Of a stretch of DNA of 64,000 nt, positions 37,522 through 46,305 are shown piece after piece. Position numbers and translations under genes: made by a program. This DNA is from Nocardioides sp. Soil805 (GTDB taxonomy: Bacteria > Actinomycetota > Actinomycetes > Propionibacteriales > Nocardioidaceae). The DNA lies in assembly GCF_001429625.1 (NCBI RefSeq), contig NZ_LMSU01000001.1:1354310-1418309 (forward strand). The letters are read 5' to 3'. Each line of letters opens with the position of its first letter. Within the stretch, counting starts at the first letter, position 1. The notes under the pieces are model-generated. The model was not told the origin of the DNA. It was given only the letters and a program-made list of their open reading frames with translations, and did no database searches.

Positions 37522-38403
37522 GTGCCCGACCCACGACCAGCCACGTCGCCCGTCCCGTCCACCGCCTGGTCCGGCCTGCTCGACGACGCCGCGATCTTCC
37601 CGCCGGGCGACGTCCCGCTCCACGAGGCCACCGTCGCCCACGGCGCGCACCGCGAGGCGTCGTACGGCGACCTGCTGGGCTCGTTCGTCCTCCGCGACAC
37701 CGACCTGCCCCTGGTGCGCGGGGTCCCCCACGCCCTCTCCGTCGTCGTCACCGGAGGGGCCGGCCAGGTCGCCGGACCGCTCGGGGCCGCGGCACGCCTG
37801 GGCCTGCGGGTCGCCGGGCTCGAGATCGCGCTGCGCGACCCCGACGACCTCGCCGGCAACGCCCGTCGGGTGGTCGCCGCCGTCGACCACGCCCGCGCGG
37901 ACGGGGTGCTCGACGACGAGGTGCCGGTCCACGTCGAGCTGCCCCAGGGCGACCCGACGTACGGCTGGGAGGCGGCGGCCGACGAGGTGGCCGCGGCCGA
38001 GCTGCGCCTCAAGCTGCGCACCGGCGGCGTCGAGGCCCACCTCTTCCCCACCGCCGATCGGCTCGCGGCGTGGATCGACGCCGCGCTGGACCGCGAGCTG
38101 CCCTTCAAGTGCACCGCCGGCCTGCACCACGCCGTCCGCCACACCTCGCCCGAGGGCTTCGAGCAGCACGGCTTCCTCAACGTCCTGCTCGCCACCGTCG
38201 CGGCCTTCGACGGCGCCTCCCGCGCGGAGACCGTGGCGGTGCTCGAGGAGCGCGACCCCGCCCGCCTCGAGGTCACCGAAGAGCGCATCACCCGCGCCCG
38301 GCGCTGGTTCACCTCGTTCGGCACATGCTCCGTCGACGAGCCAGTCGCCGACCTGCGCGCCCTCGACCTCCTTCCCCACGACAGCACGGAGCCGCCCCGA
38401 TGA
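37522..38403 (+). CDS. Uncharacterised protein of the homogentisate operon
   Basis: 293 residues from a GTG that is probably leaderless. I do not recognise a named domain. Seen in it: SGLLDDAAIFPPGDVPLHEA near the start, LRLKLRTGGVEAHLFPTADR, and the Lys/Cys/His-bearing motif LPFKCTAGLHHAVRHTSPEG, plus FTSFGTCSVDEPVADL at the end. No signal peptide or membrane helix is visible, so it is cytosolic. It overlaps fahA (ATGA), which ties it to the pathway. No maleylacetoacetate isomerase is present nearby, so it might cover that step or a related intermediate, but this is only inference. Confidence 0.75.
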   Translation: MPDPRPATSPVPSTAWSGLLDDAAIFPPGDVPLHEATVAHGAHREASYGDLLGSFVLRDTDLPLVRGVPHALSVVVTGGAGQVAGPLGAAARLGLRVAGLEIALRDPDDLAGNARRVVAAVDHARADGVLDDEVPVHVELPQGDPTYGWEAAADEVAAAELRLKLRTGGVEAHLFPTADRLAAWIDAALDRELPFKCTAGLHHAVRHTSPEGFEQHGFLNVLLATVAAFDGASRAETVAVLEERDPARLEVTEERITRARRWFTSFGTCSVDEPVADLRALDLLPHDSTEPPR

Positions 38404-39638
38404 CCGAGATGCCCACCACCTGGGTGGCGGGAGCCGCCGGCTCCCTCTTCGACCTCGACAACCTGCCGTACGGCGTCTTCTCGCTCACCGACGACAGCCC
38501 CCGCGTGGGCGTGCGCATCGGCGACCACGTGCTCGACCTGGCGCCGGTGGCGGAGATCGCTGTCACTGATGGGCAGAGCCCCGCCTCCGTGCTGGCGGCG
38601 GCGTGGCGCACGCCCAGCCTCAACGCCTTCATGGCGATGGGTCCCGAGCAGTGGGCGATCGCGCGGGAGTGGATCACCGAGGTGCTCGGCCACGACGTGC
38701 ACGAGGCGCGCACCGCCCCGCACGTGCACCCGTTGGCGGACGTCACCCTCCACCTGCCGATCGAGGTCGGCGACTACGTCGACTTCTACGCCTCCGAGCA
38801 CCACGCCTCCAACGTCGGCCGGATCTTCCGGCCCGACCAGGAGCCGCTGCTGCCCAACTGGAAGCACCTGCCGGTCGGCTACCACGGCCGCGCGGGCACC
38901 GTCGTGCCGTCCGGGACCGACATCGTCCGCCCCTGCGGGCAGCGCAAGGCGCCCACCGAGGACGCCCCGACGTACGGACCGAGCCGGCGACTCGACATCG
39001 AGGCCGAGCTCGGCTTCGTGATCGGCACCCCGAGCCGGCTCGGCGAGCGGGTGTCCACCGCCGACTTCGCCGCGCACACCTTCGGCGTCGTCGGCCTCAA
39101 CGACTGGTCGGCGCGTGACGTGCAGGCGTGGGAGTACGTGCCCCTGGGGCCCTTCCTGGGCAAGTCGTTCGCCACCTCGATCAGCCACTGGGTCACCCCG
39201 CTGGCCGCCCTCGACGCCGCGTGGACAGAGCTGCCCGGCCAGGACCCCGAGCCGCTGGACTACCTGCGCGTCGACGGGCCGGCCGGGCTGGACATCGCGG
39301 TCGAGGTGGTGCTCGACGGCGAGGTCGTCTCCCGGCCGCCGTACTCCTCGATGTACTGGTCGCCCGCCCAGATGCTCGCCCACACCACCGTCAACGGCGC
39401 GACCGTGCGCACCGGCGACCTGTGGGGCTCGGGCACCGTCTCGGGCCCCGACGTCGACCAGCGCGGCTCGCTGCTCGAGCTGAGCTGGGGCGGCAAGGAG
39501 CCGTTCACCGTCGCCGGACGCGAGCGCACCTTCCTCGAGGACGGCGACGTGGTCACGCTGCGCTACACCGCCCCCGGCACGGCGGGCGGCCGGATCGCGC
39601 TCGGCGAGGTCACGGGACGGGTCGTGCCGGCCCGCTGA
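38400..39638 (+). CDS. fahA: Fumarylacetoacetase
   Basis: 412 residues. YVDFYASEHHASNVGRIFRP is the active-site DFYAS region with the catalytic His. LPNWKHLPVGYHGRAGTVVP, LDIEAELGFVIGTPSRLGER (metal-binding Glu pair) and VVGLNDWSARDVQAWEYVPL follow. It hydrolyses fumarylacetoacetate to fumarate and acetoacetate, the last step of Phe/Tyr breakdown. Translationally coupled to the uncharacterised gene before it. Confidence 0.96.
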   Translation: MTEMPTTWVAGAAGSLFDLDNLPYGVFSLTDDSPRVGVRIGDHVLDLAPVAEIAVTDGQSPASVLAAAWRTPSLNAFMAMGPEQWAIAREWITEVLGHDVHEARTAPHVHPLADVTLHLPIEVGDYVDFYASEHHASNVGRIFRPDQEPLLPNWKHLPVGYHGRAGTVVPSGTDIVRPCGQRKAPTEDAPTYGPSRRLDIEAELGFVIGTPSRLGERVSTADFAAHTFGVVGLNDWSARDVQAWEYVPLGPFLGKSFATSISHWVTPLAALDAAWTELPGQDPEPLDYLRVDGPAGLDIAVEVVLDGEVVSRPPYSSMYWSPAQMLAHTTVNGATVRTGDLWGSGTVSGPDVDQRGSLLELSWGGKEPFTVAGRERTFLEDGDVVTLRYTAPGTAGGRIALGEVTGRVVPAR

Positions 39639-39720
39639 GCGAAGAGTTCTCCCGACCCGTGTCGCACCGGGACGGTCCCGTTCGTCGGTCTGTCAGGAAG
39701 CCCCTACGGAAGGACCCACC

Positions 39721-40275
39721 GTGGCCACCATCGCAGTGCACGAGTTCATCTCCGCCGACGGCGTCTTCGAGTCGCCGAGCTGGACCTTCGACTTCGGCTT
39801 CGACCCCGCCATGGGCGAGACGCTGGCGGGCATCACCGGGGCGGCGACGGCCATCCTGCTGGGCCGCCGCACGTTCGAGATGTTCGCTCCGGCCTGGAGG
39901 GACCGGACGGTCGAGGACGACCCGGGCGCCCCGTTCTTCAACGAGACCGAGAAGCTCGTCGTCGGCGCCCGCCCGCTCGGGGAGGGATGGGCCCACACCA
40001 CTCCCCTCGGGGCGTACGACGCCGACGCCCTGCGCGCGCTCAAGGCCGAGCGCGAGGGGACCCTGTACGTCTCGGGCAGCGGCCGGCTGGTCCGCGGCAT
40101 GCTGGCCGACGGGCTCGTCGACGAGCTCCACCTGTTCGTCTACCCGATCGCGCTGGGTGAGGGCGAGCGGTTCTGGGCGGAGGGCGAGGGCCCGACGCGG
40201 CTCGGCCTGCTGGCCCACGACGTCTACGCCAACGGCGTCGTGCACCTGGCCTACGGCCCGGCGCCGCAGGTCTGA
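39721..40275 (+). CDS. Dihydrofolate reductase (RibD C-terminal)-family protein
   Basis: 184 residues from GTG with AAGGA six bases upstream. IAVHEFISADGVFESPSW, LLGRRTFEMFAPAWRD and LYVSGSGRLVRGMLADGLVD ELHLFVYPIALGEGE are the NADPH-binding landmarks of the DHFR/RibD-C family, seen in many actinobacterial single-domain proteins. It is unlikely to be the housekeeping DHFR (about 160 residues, with a different active-site pattern). Substrate unknown. Confidence 0.85.
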   Translation: MATIAVHEFISADGVFESPSWTFDFGFDPAMGETLAGITGAATAILLGRRTFEMFAPAWRDRTVEDDPGAPFFNETEKLVVGARPLGEGWAHTTPLGAYDADALRALKAEREGTLYVSGSGRLVRGMLADGLVDELHLFVYPIALGEGERFWAEGEGPTRLGLLAHDVYANGVVHLAYGPAPQV

Positions 40276-40314
40276 GCCCGCTCCGGGCGAGCAGGGCGGG
40301 CTAGCCTGCCGGAC

Positions 40315-41235
40315 ATGAAGCAGCTCGGCCAGCACCCGCCGCCCCGGCACGTCGTCGCACACCTGTCCGACCCGCACCTGCTCGCGCAGGGACGGCTGCA
40401 GTACGGCGCCGTCGACACCGAGGCCGGGCTGGTCCGGGCCCTGGAGCGGCTCGCCGCCGTGGACCCGGCCCCGCAGGCGCTGGTCTTCACCGGGGACCTC
40501 GCCGACAGGGCCGAGCCGGCGGCGTACGAGCGGCTGCGGGCACTCGTCGAGCCGGCCGCCGCCGCGATGGGCGCCGTCGTGGTCTGGACGATGGGCAACC
40601 ACGACGAGCGGGCGCCGTACGCCCGCAGCCTCTTCGGCTCCGACGACGAGGGCCCGCAGGACCGGGTGCACGAGGTCGACGGACTGCGGATCGTGGCCCT
40701 GGACACGAGCGTCCCCGGCTACCACCACGGGGACCTGACCGGCGCACAGCTGGCCTGGCTCGGTGAGGTGCTCGCGACGCCGGCACCGCACGGCACGCTG
40801 CTCGCGATGCACCACCCCCCGGTCCCGCTGCCGATGCTGCGTGCGGCCGAGCTGATCGAGCTGCACGAGCAGGACCGGCTCGCGGCGGTGGTCGAGGGGA
40901 CCGACGTGCGGGGGATCCTGGCCGGCCACCTGCACTTCTCGACCTGGTCGACCTTCGCCGGCGTGCCCGTCTCGGTCGCCTCGGCGTCCTGCTACACCAC
41001 CGACCCCGCCCCCGTCGACCGGTTCGTCTCCGGCGTCGACGGCTCGCACTCCTTCACGATGGTCCACGCGTACGACGACCGGCTGGTGCACACGATCGTG
41101 CCCCTGGTGCCGAGTCCGGAGGTCAACGGTGTCGGCCTCGACATCCGGGACGCACTGGAGTCGATCAGCCTGGAGGAGGCCGTCGAGCTGGCCTCGAGCA
41201 AGTCGTCACCGTTCAACACGGACGGCGGGGCGTAG
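40315..41235 (+). CDS. Metallophosphoesterase, CpdA/GpdQ-like
   Basis: 306 residues. Binuclear metal motifs are all visible: HLSDPHL, VFTGDLADRAE, WTMGNHDERA, LLAMHHPPVP and GILAGHLHFS. These define a class III cyclic-nucleotide phosphodiesterase-like enzyme. In mycobacteria, relatives cleave cAMP; the C-terminal extension (SLEEAVELASSKSSPFN) is a membrane- or wall-contact region in some. A weak hairpin overlapping its stop may act as a terminator. Confidence 0.88.
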   Translation: MKQLGQHPPPRHVVAHLSDPHLLAQGRLQYGAVDTEAGLVRALERLAAVDPAPQALVFTGDLADRAEPAAYERLRALVEPAAAAMGAVVVWTMGNHDERAPYARSLFGSDDEGPQDRVHEVDGLRIVALDTSVPGYHHGDLTGAQLAWLGEVLATPAPHGTLLAMHHPPVPLPMLRAAELIELHEQDRLAAVVEGTDVRGILAGHLHFSTWSTFAGVPVSVASASCYTTDPAPVDRFVSGVDGSHSFTMVHAYDDRLVHTIVPLVPSPEVNGVGLDIRDALESISLEEAVELASSKSSPFNTDGGA

Positions 41236-41254
41236 GCCCCACGCCGCGCCCCGC
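41225..41254. terminator. Possible bidirectional terminator hairpin
   Basis: GCGGGGCG (41225-41232) pairs with CGCCCCGC (41247-41254) around a 14-base loop at the convergent ends of the phosphoesterase and the exported protein. Loop size and lack of a U-run make this weak. Confidence 0.3.
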
Positions 41255-41266
41255 CGCCCGCGGGTC

Positions 41267-42016
41267 TCAGGAGCGGTCGCTGGAGTCCCCGGTCACCACG
41301 ACGTAGAAGCGCTTGCGGTTGTCGGGGGTCGTGACGCTGCCGTCGCTCAGCCGCGGGCTCACCACGAGGTGGTTGCTGTTGCCGGTGCCCGGGGGCGCAC
41401 AGTTGACGACGCCGGGCTGGCACATGGCCACCGCGACCTCGCCGGAGAACTCCGGGTTGGCGTCCGCGCCTGCGGCGCGGCCGTTGGTCACGGTGTCGCC
41501 GTTCTGGTCGACGGTGTTCTGGAGGGCGACCACGGCCAGGACGCCGTTGTTGGCGAGGTTCTCGCCCGCGTTGATGTAGACGTTGCCGTTGGCGCGCAGG
41601 CCGTTGACGTCGGCACCCACGGGGGCGAGCGTCGGGTAGGCCGCGGCGACGGTGAAGCCGCCGGACTGGGCGACGATCGCGCCGGTCGCGTCCACCAGCG
41701 CCCACCGGCCGACGCCGGCCGGGCCGGCGGGGCCCTGCTGACCGGCGGGGAGCTGGCCGGGGGCGAAGTCGCGCGCCTTGAGCGACTCGTCGCGAATGTC
41801 CATCGAGCCGAGCGAGCCGTTCTTCACGTCGCGACCCTTGAGGTTGTTGTCCTTGACGTCCACCGACTTGACCGAGTCGTTGCGGATGTCGTCGGAGCCG
41901 ATGAGGCCGGCGGCGTACGACGTGCCGGTCGAGGCCACGACGAGCGCCATGACGGAGACGGCCATGGACGGGGAGGGGCGGCGCAGGGAGGGGAGACGCC
42001 TGGTGGATGGACGCAT
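41267..42016 (-). CDS. Exported protein with pentapeptide-like repeats and a short collagen-like Gly-Pro-Ala segment
   Basis: 249 residues from ATG with AAGGG seven bases upstream. The signal peptide (MAVSVMALVVASTGTSYAAG) is followed by imperfect repeats based on DIRNDSVKSVDVKDNNLKGR and DVKNGSLGSMDIRDESLKAR, then GQQGPAGPAG. The C-terminal domain is uncharacterised and contains two Cys (MCQPGVVNCAPP). Such D-[VI]-x-[NKD]-x-[ST]-[LV] repeat plus GPAG layouts occur in surface proteins of actinobacteria. The function is unknown. Confidence 0.7.
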   Translation of the reverse strand: MRPSTRRLPSLRRPSPSMAVSVMALVVASTGTSYAAGLIGSDDIRNDSVKSVDVKDNNLKGRDVKNGSLGSMDIRDESLKARDFAPGQLPAGQQGPAGPAGVGRWALVDATGAIVAQSGGFTVAAAYPTLAPVGADVNGLRANGNVYINAGENLANNGVLAVVALQNTVDQNGDTVTNGRAAGADANPEFSGEVAVAMCQPGVVNCAPPGTGNSNHLVVSPRLSDGSVTTPDNRKRFYVVVTGDSSDRS

Positions 42017-42102
42017 GGTGGGACCCTTCATCGGCGGACACCGCCGGTCGGCGGTTGCGCGCGCTTCGGAGTGACCTGCGTCACCGGATTGGTCCGGTCG
42101 AC

Positions 42103-43443
42103 TCAGACGCCCTCGGTGCCGATGCCGGGGTGCACGAAGGGCTGCCCCGCCCTCATCTGCTCGGTCGCGCCCGGGTGGACGCGCTCGAGGTGGGCCAGGC
42201 CCCGGCGTCGGTAGCGCAGGATCTGCACCACGCCGAACCCCCAGAACAGGTACTGCACGGACAGCGCCAGGCGGTAGTCGTCGAGGGTGTAGGCGTCCAT
42301 GCCGCCCGGCTCCACGAGGTCGAGGACGACACCGATGAGGGCCATCGTCAGCAGCGCGGCGGTGAAGCCGCCGACGTTGACCAGCCCGTTGGCGCGGCCG
42401 ATGGCCTGCACGGGGGTGAACGTGCGGGCGAGGTCGAAGCCCACCATCGCGGCCGGACCGCCCGTCGCGGTCGTGAAGGCCATCACCACCACGATCCACG
42501 CCGGCGCGGGGCCGGGCCACAGCAGGACCGCGGTCCACGGCACCACCATCGCGGCGACGATCCCGATCACGATCCACGAGCGCCAGTAGGGCAGCCGGCC
42601 GACCAGCCGGGCCAGCACCAGTCCGCTGAGCACGGCCCACCCGGTCATCGCCATGAGCAGCGTGCTCGCGGCGGCCTCGGACCAGCCCAGTCCCTGCACG
42701 AGGAACGGGTAGCCCCACAGCAGCGTGAAGACGGTGGCGGCGAACTGCGAGGTGAAGTGCGACCACATGCCGAGGCGGGTGCCGGGGTTGCCCCACAGGG
42801 TGCGGACCGACTGCGCGAGGGCGCGGAGCTTGACCTGGACCACCTCGTCGCGCCGGTACGGCGAGTCCTTCACGAGCAGGGCCACGGCGATGAGCAGCAC
42901 GACCCCCAGGCTCGACACGAGGCCGAAGGCGCCGGTCCACCCCAGCCGGTCCAGCAGGAACGCCAGCGGCGCCGCCGCGAGGATCGCTCCCATCTGGCCC
43001 ACGAGCCCGGTGAGCTGGGTGACCAGCGGGGCCTGGCGGACGAGGAACCACACCGTCACCAGCCGGATGACGCTGACGAAGACCATCGCGTCGCCCGCCC
43101 CGAGCACGGCGCGGGCCAGCACGGCCCCGCCGAACGACGTGGTGAACGCGAAGACCAGCTGCCCGACCGTCATCATCGCCAGCCCGGCGAGCAGCATCGC
43201 CCGCGAGCCGAAGCGGTCCAGCATGACGCCCACGGGCACCTGCATCGCGGCGTACACGACGAGCTGGAGGACCGTGAAGGCCGCCAGGCTGGTCGCGTTG
43301 ATGTGGAAGCGCTCCGCGGCCAGCAGGCCGGCGACGCCCAGGGAGCTGCGGTGGAGGACCGCGAGCACGTAGACCGCCAGTGCCACCGACCAGATGGACC
43401 ACGCCCGGCGACGGCCGATGTCGTGGATCTGGAGGCTGCTCAC
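42103..43443 (-). CDS. MFS transporter
   Basis: 446 residues with about twelve membrane segments in two halves. The loop 2-3 motif is GVMLDRFGSRAMLLAG, and an equivalent in the second half is FDLARTFTPVQAIGRANGLV. RRRAWSIWSVALAVYVLAVL begins the first helix. GTG at 43443 (VSSLQIHDIGRRRAW) was chosen over the upstream ATG at 43509, which adds residues that read as spacer. Substrate unknown. Confidence 0.88.
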   Translation of the reverse strand: MSSLQIHDIGRRRAWSIWSVALAVYVLAVLHRSSLGVAGLLAAERFHINATSLAAFTVLQLVVYAAMQVPVGVMLDRFGSRAMLLAGLAMMTVGQLVFAFTTSFGGAVLARAVLGAGDAMVFVSVIRLVTVWFLVRQAPLVTQLTGLVGQMGAILAAAPLAFLLDRLGWTGAFGLVSSLGVVLLIAVALLVKDSPYRRDEVVQVKLRALAQSVRTLWGNPGTRLGMWSHFTSQFAATVFTLLWGYPFLVQGLGWSEAAASTLLMAMTGWAVLSGLVLARLVGRLPYWRSWIVIGIVAAMVVPWTAVLLWPGPAPAWIVVVMAFTTATGGPAAMVGFDLARTFTPVQAIGRANGLVNVGGFTAALLTMALIGVVLDLVEPGGMDAYTLDDYRLALSVQYLFWGFGVVQILRYRRRGLAHLERVHPGATEQMRAGQPFVHPGIGTEGV

Positions 43444-43544
43444 GGGCGCCAGTCTGCCCCGCGTGGCCGGGCCACACGCGGGGCGGTCCGATGTGTGAGG
43501 AGCCCACATTGTCGGCGCGTGACATCGGTCACAGGGTGGACCGC

Positions 43545-44963
43545 ATGACCCCTCCTCCGCACCTCATCGCCCGGGCCACCGCCCTCGTCGTGCTCACCGG
43601 AGCAGCGCTGGCCGGCACGCTGCCCGGCGCCGCCGCCCACGCCGGACCGGACGCCTCCGCCACCCGCCAGCACCCGGCCGGGCCAGGCTGGTGCGCGGCC
43701 CACGACGCGCTCGTGGTGAAGGGCGCCGAGCTCCAGGTCTCGGCCTGCCTCGACGACCTCACCACCGCCGGCACGGTCGCGTCCGGCCACACCAACCAGG
43801 CCGACTGGAACGGCCTGCACGCGGCCGGCACCCGCAACCCGACCGGCGTCCCGGGGATCCAGGTCGACGGCTACTTCCCGGACACCTCGACCACCAACAC
43901 CAACCACGGGTGGAACCACGACGCCCAGTTCGTCATCCGGCTCCCCGAGGAGTGGAACGGCGGGATCGTCGTCACCGGCGCCCCCGGCGTGCGCGGGCAG
44001 TACGCGAACGACTTCATCATCAGCGACTGGGTGCTGAGCAAGGGCTACGCGTTCGCCTCCACCGACAAGGGCAACACCGGGCCGGCGTTCCACCGCGACG
44101 GCTCGACGCCCGGCGGCTCGATCCGCGAGTGGCACCAGCGGGTCACCGAGCTGACCCGCGCGACGAAGCGCGTGGTCCGCCAGGCGTACGGCGCACAGCC
44201 CGAGCGCACCTACATGGCCGGCATCTCCAACGGCGGCTACCTCACGCGCTGGCAGCTGGAGAACAACCCGCAGCTCTTCGACGGCGGCCTCGACTGGGAG
44301 GGCACCCTCTTCCGCGCCGAGGGCCCGAACCTGCTCACCTTCCTGCCGACGGCGCTCAAGAACTACCCGGCGTACGCCGCGACCGGGGACGCCGCGGCCC
44401 ACGACGCGATCATCGGCGCCGGCTTCGCGCCGGGGTCGGAGTTCCTGTGGGCCTTCCACCACTCCTACTACTGGGACCTCACCCAGCGGATCTACCGTGA
44501 GGAGCTCGACCCCACGTGGGACGGCGCGCTGGACGCCGGCGTCCCCTTCTGCGCCAGCGGAACGCCGGCGTGCGACGCGGACTACGACTACGCCTCACGC
44601 CCGCAGTCGGTGAAGGACGCCGTCCGGTCCATCTCGCTGACCGGTCGCATCCGCCGCCCGATGATCACCGTGCACGGCTCCCTCGACACCCTCCTGCCGC
44701 CGGCCGTCGACTCGGACGTGTACGACGCGCTGGTCGACCGCGCCGGGAGCGGACGGCTGCACCGCTACTACCTCGTCGAGGACGGCACGCACACCGACGG
44801 CCTCTACACCGCCTACCCGGACCGGCTGCGTCCGCTGCTGCCCTGCGCCCGGGACGCCTTCGACCTGCTGACCGCCTGGGTGGAGGACGGGGTGGCGCCG
44901 CCCGCCGACGGCCTCCGTCCCCGGCCGGCGGACGGCGACCTGCTCAACACCTGTTCGCTCTGA
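43545..44963 (+). CDS. Exported alpha/beta hydrolase, tannase / 3-hydroxybutyrate-oligomer hydrolase-like
   Basis: 472 residues with a Sec signal peptide (ALVVLTGAALAGTLPGAAAH). The nucleophile elbow is YMAGISNGGYLTRWQLENNP (GxSxGG). The mature part holds ADWNGLHAAGTRNPTGVPGI and NHDAQFVIRLPEEWNGGIVV. It probably acts on esters outside the cell; family names differ between tannase/feruloyl esterase and poly-hydroxybutyrate oligomer hydrolase, and I cannot separate them by eye. Six or so Cys suggest disulfides. GTG at 43536 is an alternative start. Confidence 0.8.
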   Translation: MTPPPHLIARATALVVLTGAALAGTLPGAAAHAGPDASATRQHPAGPGWCAAHDALVVKGAELQVSACLDDLTTAGTVASGHTNQADWNGLHAAGTRNPTGVPGIQVDGYFPDTSTTNTNHGWNHDAQFVIRLPEEWNGGIVVTGAPGVRGQYANDFIISDWVLSKGYAFASTDKGNTGPAFHRDGSTPGGSIREWHQRVTELTRATKRVVRQAYGAQPERTYMAGISNGGYLTRWQLENNPQLFDGGLDWEGTLFRAEGPNLLTFLPTALKNYPAYAATGDAAAHDAIIGAGFAPGSEFLWAFHHSYYWDLTQRIYREELDPTWDGALDAGVPFCASGTPACDADYDYASRPQSVKDAVRSISLTGRIRRPMITVHGSLDTLLPPAVDSDVYDALVDRAGSGRLHRYYLVEDGTHTDGLYTAYPDRLRPLLPCARDAFDLLTAWVEDGVAPPADGLRPRPADGDLLNTCSL

Positions 44964-44994
44964 GCCACGAGGCGACAGGCCCCCGGACGCACTG

Positions 44995-45024
44995 AACGGC
45001 CGGACCCGTGCGGGTCCGGCCGTT
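44995..45024. terminator. Bidirectional intrinsic terminator
   Basis: Perfect 13-bp stem AACGGCCGGACCC (44995-45007) / GGGTCCGGCCGTT (45012-45024) with tetraloop GTGC. It lies between the convergent ends of the exported hydrolase and tRNA-Tyr and can serve both transcripts. Confidence 0.85.
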
Positions 45025-45030
45025 CGTGTG

Positions 45031-45113
45031 TGGCAGATGAAGGATTCGAACCTTCGAAGGCGTAAGCCGACGGATTTACAGTCCGCTCCCATTGGCCGCT
45101 CGGGCAATCTGCC
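45031..45113 (-). tRNA. tyrT: tRNA-Tyr (anticodon GTA)
   Basis: 83 bases with the long variable arm expected for class II tRNA-Tyr. Acceptor GGCAGAT / ATCTGCC, anticodon loop CTGTAAA giving GTA, T-arm GAAGGTTCGAATCCTTC. CCA is not encoded. Confidence 0.96.
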
Positions 45114-45190
45114 AGTGCGTCACCCCTGTGGGGATCGACAGCAAGAGAGGATAGCGTCTGTCCGACGTACAGGAGAAACCGGAGGGACCC

Positions 45191-45682
45191 ATGGCCGACT
45201 CGAGCTTCGACATCGTGAGCAAGCTGGACCGTCAGGAGGTCGACAACGCGCTGGGACAGGCCGCGCGGGAGATCGCCACCCGCTTCGACTTCAAGGGCAC
45301 GGGCGCCACGATCGAGTGGCAGGGCGAGCAGGCCATCGAGATCACGGCCTCCGCCGACGACCGCGCCACCGCGGTGCTCGACGTCTTCAAGGACAAGCTC
45401 GTCAAGCGCAACCAGAGCCTGAAGATCCTCGACGCCTCGGAGCCGCGCGCGTCCGGGCAGCAGTCCAAGATCTCGATCGCGCTCAAGGAGGGCATCACCT
45501 CCGAGGACGCGAAGAAGATCGGCAAGCTGATCCGCGACGAGGGCCCCAAGGGCGTCAAGGCGCAGGTGCAGGGCGACGAGCTGCGGGTGTCGTCGAAAAA
45601 GCGTGACGACCTGCAGGCGGTGCAGGCGCTGGTCAAGGCGCAGGACTACGACTTCGCGGTGCAGTTCACCAACTACCGCTGA
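45191..45682 (+). CDS. yajQ: YajQ family cyclic-di-GMP-binding protein
   Basis: 163 residues, typical length. [20 protein letters not shown] begins the protein, then [37 protein letters not shown], and [26 protein letters not shown] precedes the ATG and TAGCGT (45152-45157) may be the -10. YajQ proteins bind cyclic di-GMP and nucleic acid in proteobacteria; the actinobacterial role is not settled. Confidence 0.95.
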   Translation: MADSSFDIVSKLDRQEVDNALGQAAREIATRFDFKGTGATIEWQGEQAIEITASADDRATAVLDVFKDKLVKRNQSLKILDASEPRASGQQSKISIALKEGITSEDAKKIGKLIRDEGPKGVKAQVQGDELRVSSKKRDDLQAVQALVKAQDYDFAVQFTNYR

Positions 45683-45777
45683 CGTCGGGGTCGCACGCGT
45701 CAAAGGTGGCCCGGGACCGCCTGGGGCGCGCTACGCCAGGGAGCCCGTGGGGGTTCCCCCGGCGCGAGCAGGTACAG

Positions 45778-46047
45778 CTAGCGCGCTGTGTTCCGGAAGA
45801 TGCCGGCAAGCATGGCCAGCGTCTGCTGGAACCATCCGAACAGGACGTAGATCGTCAGGCCGGAGATGGTGCCGTACAGAAGTGCGACCAACGCCACGCC
45901 CGGGACGTCAGCGGCCAGCCCTCCGACCGCTCCGACCACGGTCGCCAAGCCGGTGAGGACCAGCAACAGGGTGCGAATCGCGCCGATGGTGGTCACGAGT
46001 CGCTCCGCCTGTGCCGTCGGATCGTGAGGAGCCTGCAGGTTGGTCAT
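45778..46047 (-). CDS. Small membrane protein
   Basis: 89 residues. Two membrane helices: IGAIRTLLLVLTGLATVVGA and VPGVALVALLYGTISGLTIY, then VLFGWFQQTLAML. GGGAG lies four bases before the ATG. No family is recognised. Isolated gene between yajQ and the B12-binding protein gene. The N-terminus (MTNLQAPHDPTAQAERLVTT) looks cytoplasmic. Confidence 0.6.
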   Translation of the reverse strand: MTNLQAPHDPTAQAERLVTTIGAIRTLLLVLTGLATVVGAVGGLAADVPGVALVALLYGTISGLTIYVLFGWFQQTLAMLAGIFRNTAR

Positions 46048-46305
46048 CGATCTCCCGTTTCGAAGGTGTTGAAGCTCCTGCGAAACGTAGGCCACGGCAC
46101 CGGTCCCTCATCTGCGAACCGGACATTCAGGTGGAGCGGGCCAGCCCGGACCTCCCCGCTGGCACTGTCTTCGCTCGAGCGCTGCCCGACACGGCCTCCG
46201 CAAAGGAGGTGCGCAGGCGGCTCGAACGAGCTCTCGAGCGGGACCACGCCCGGCTGCGGTCGGCCGCCGAGGAGGCCGGGTCGACGTCGTGCCCGCGCGC
46301 GCCAG

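Noticed and set aside
45683..45777. GC-rich spacer between yajQ and the small membrane protein
   Set aside because: I looked for a terminator or small RNA; only short imperfect stems were visible.
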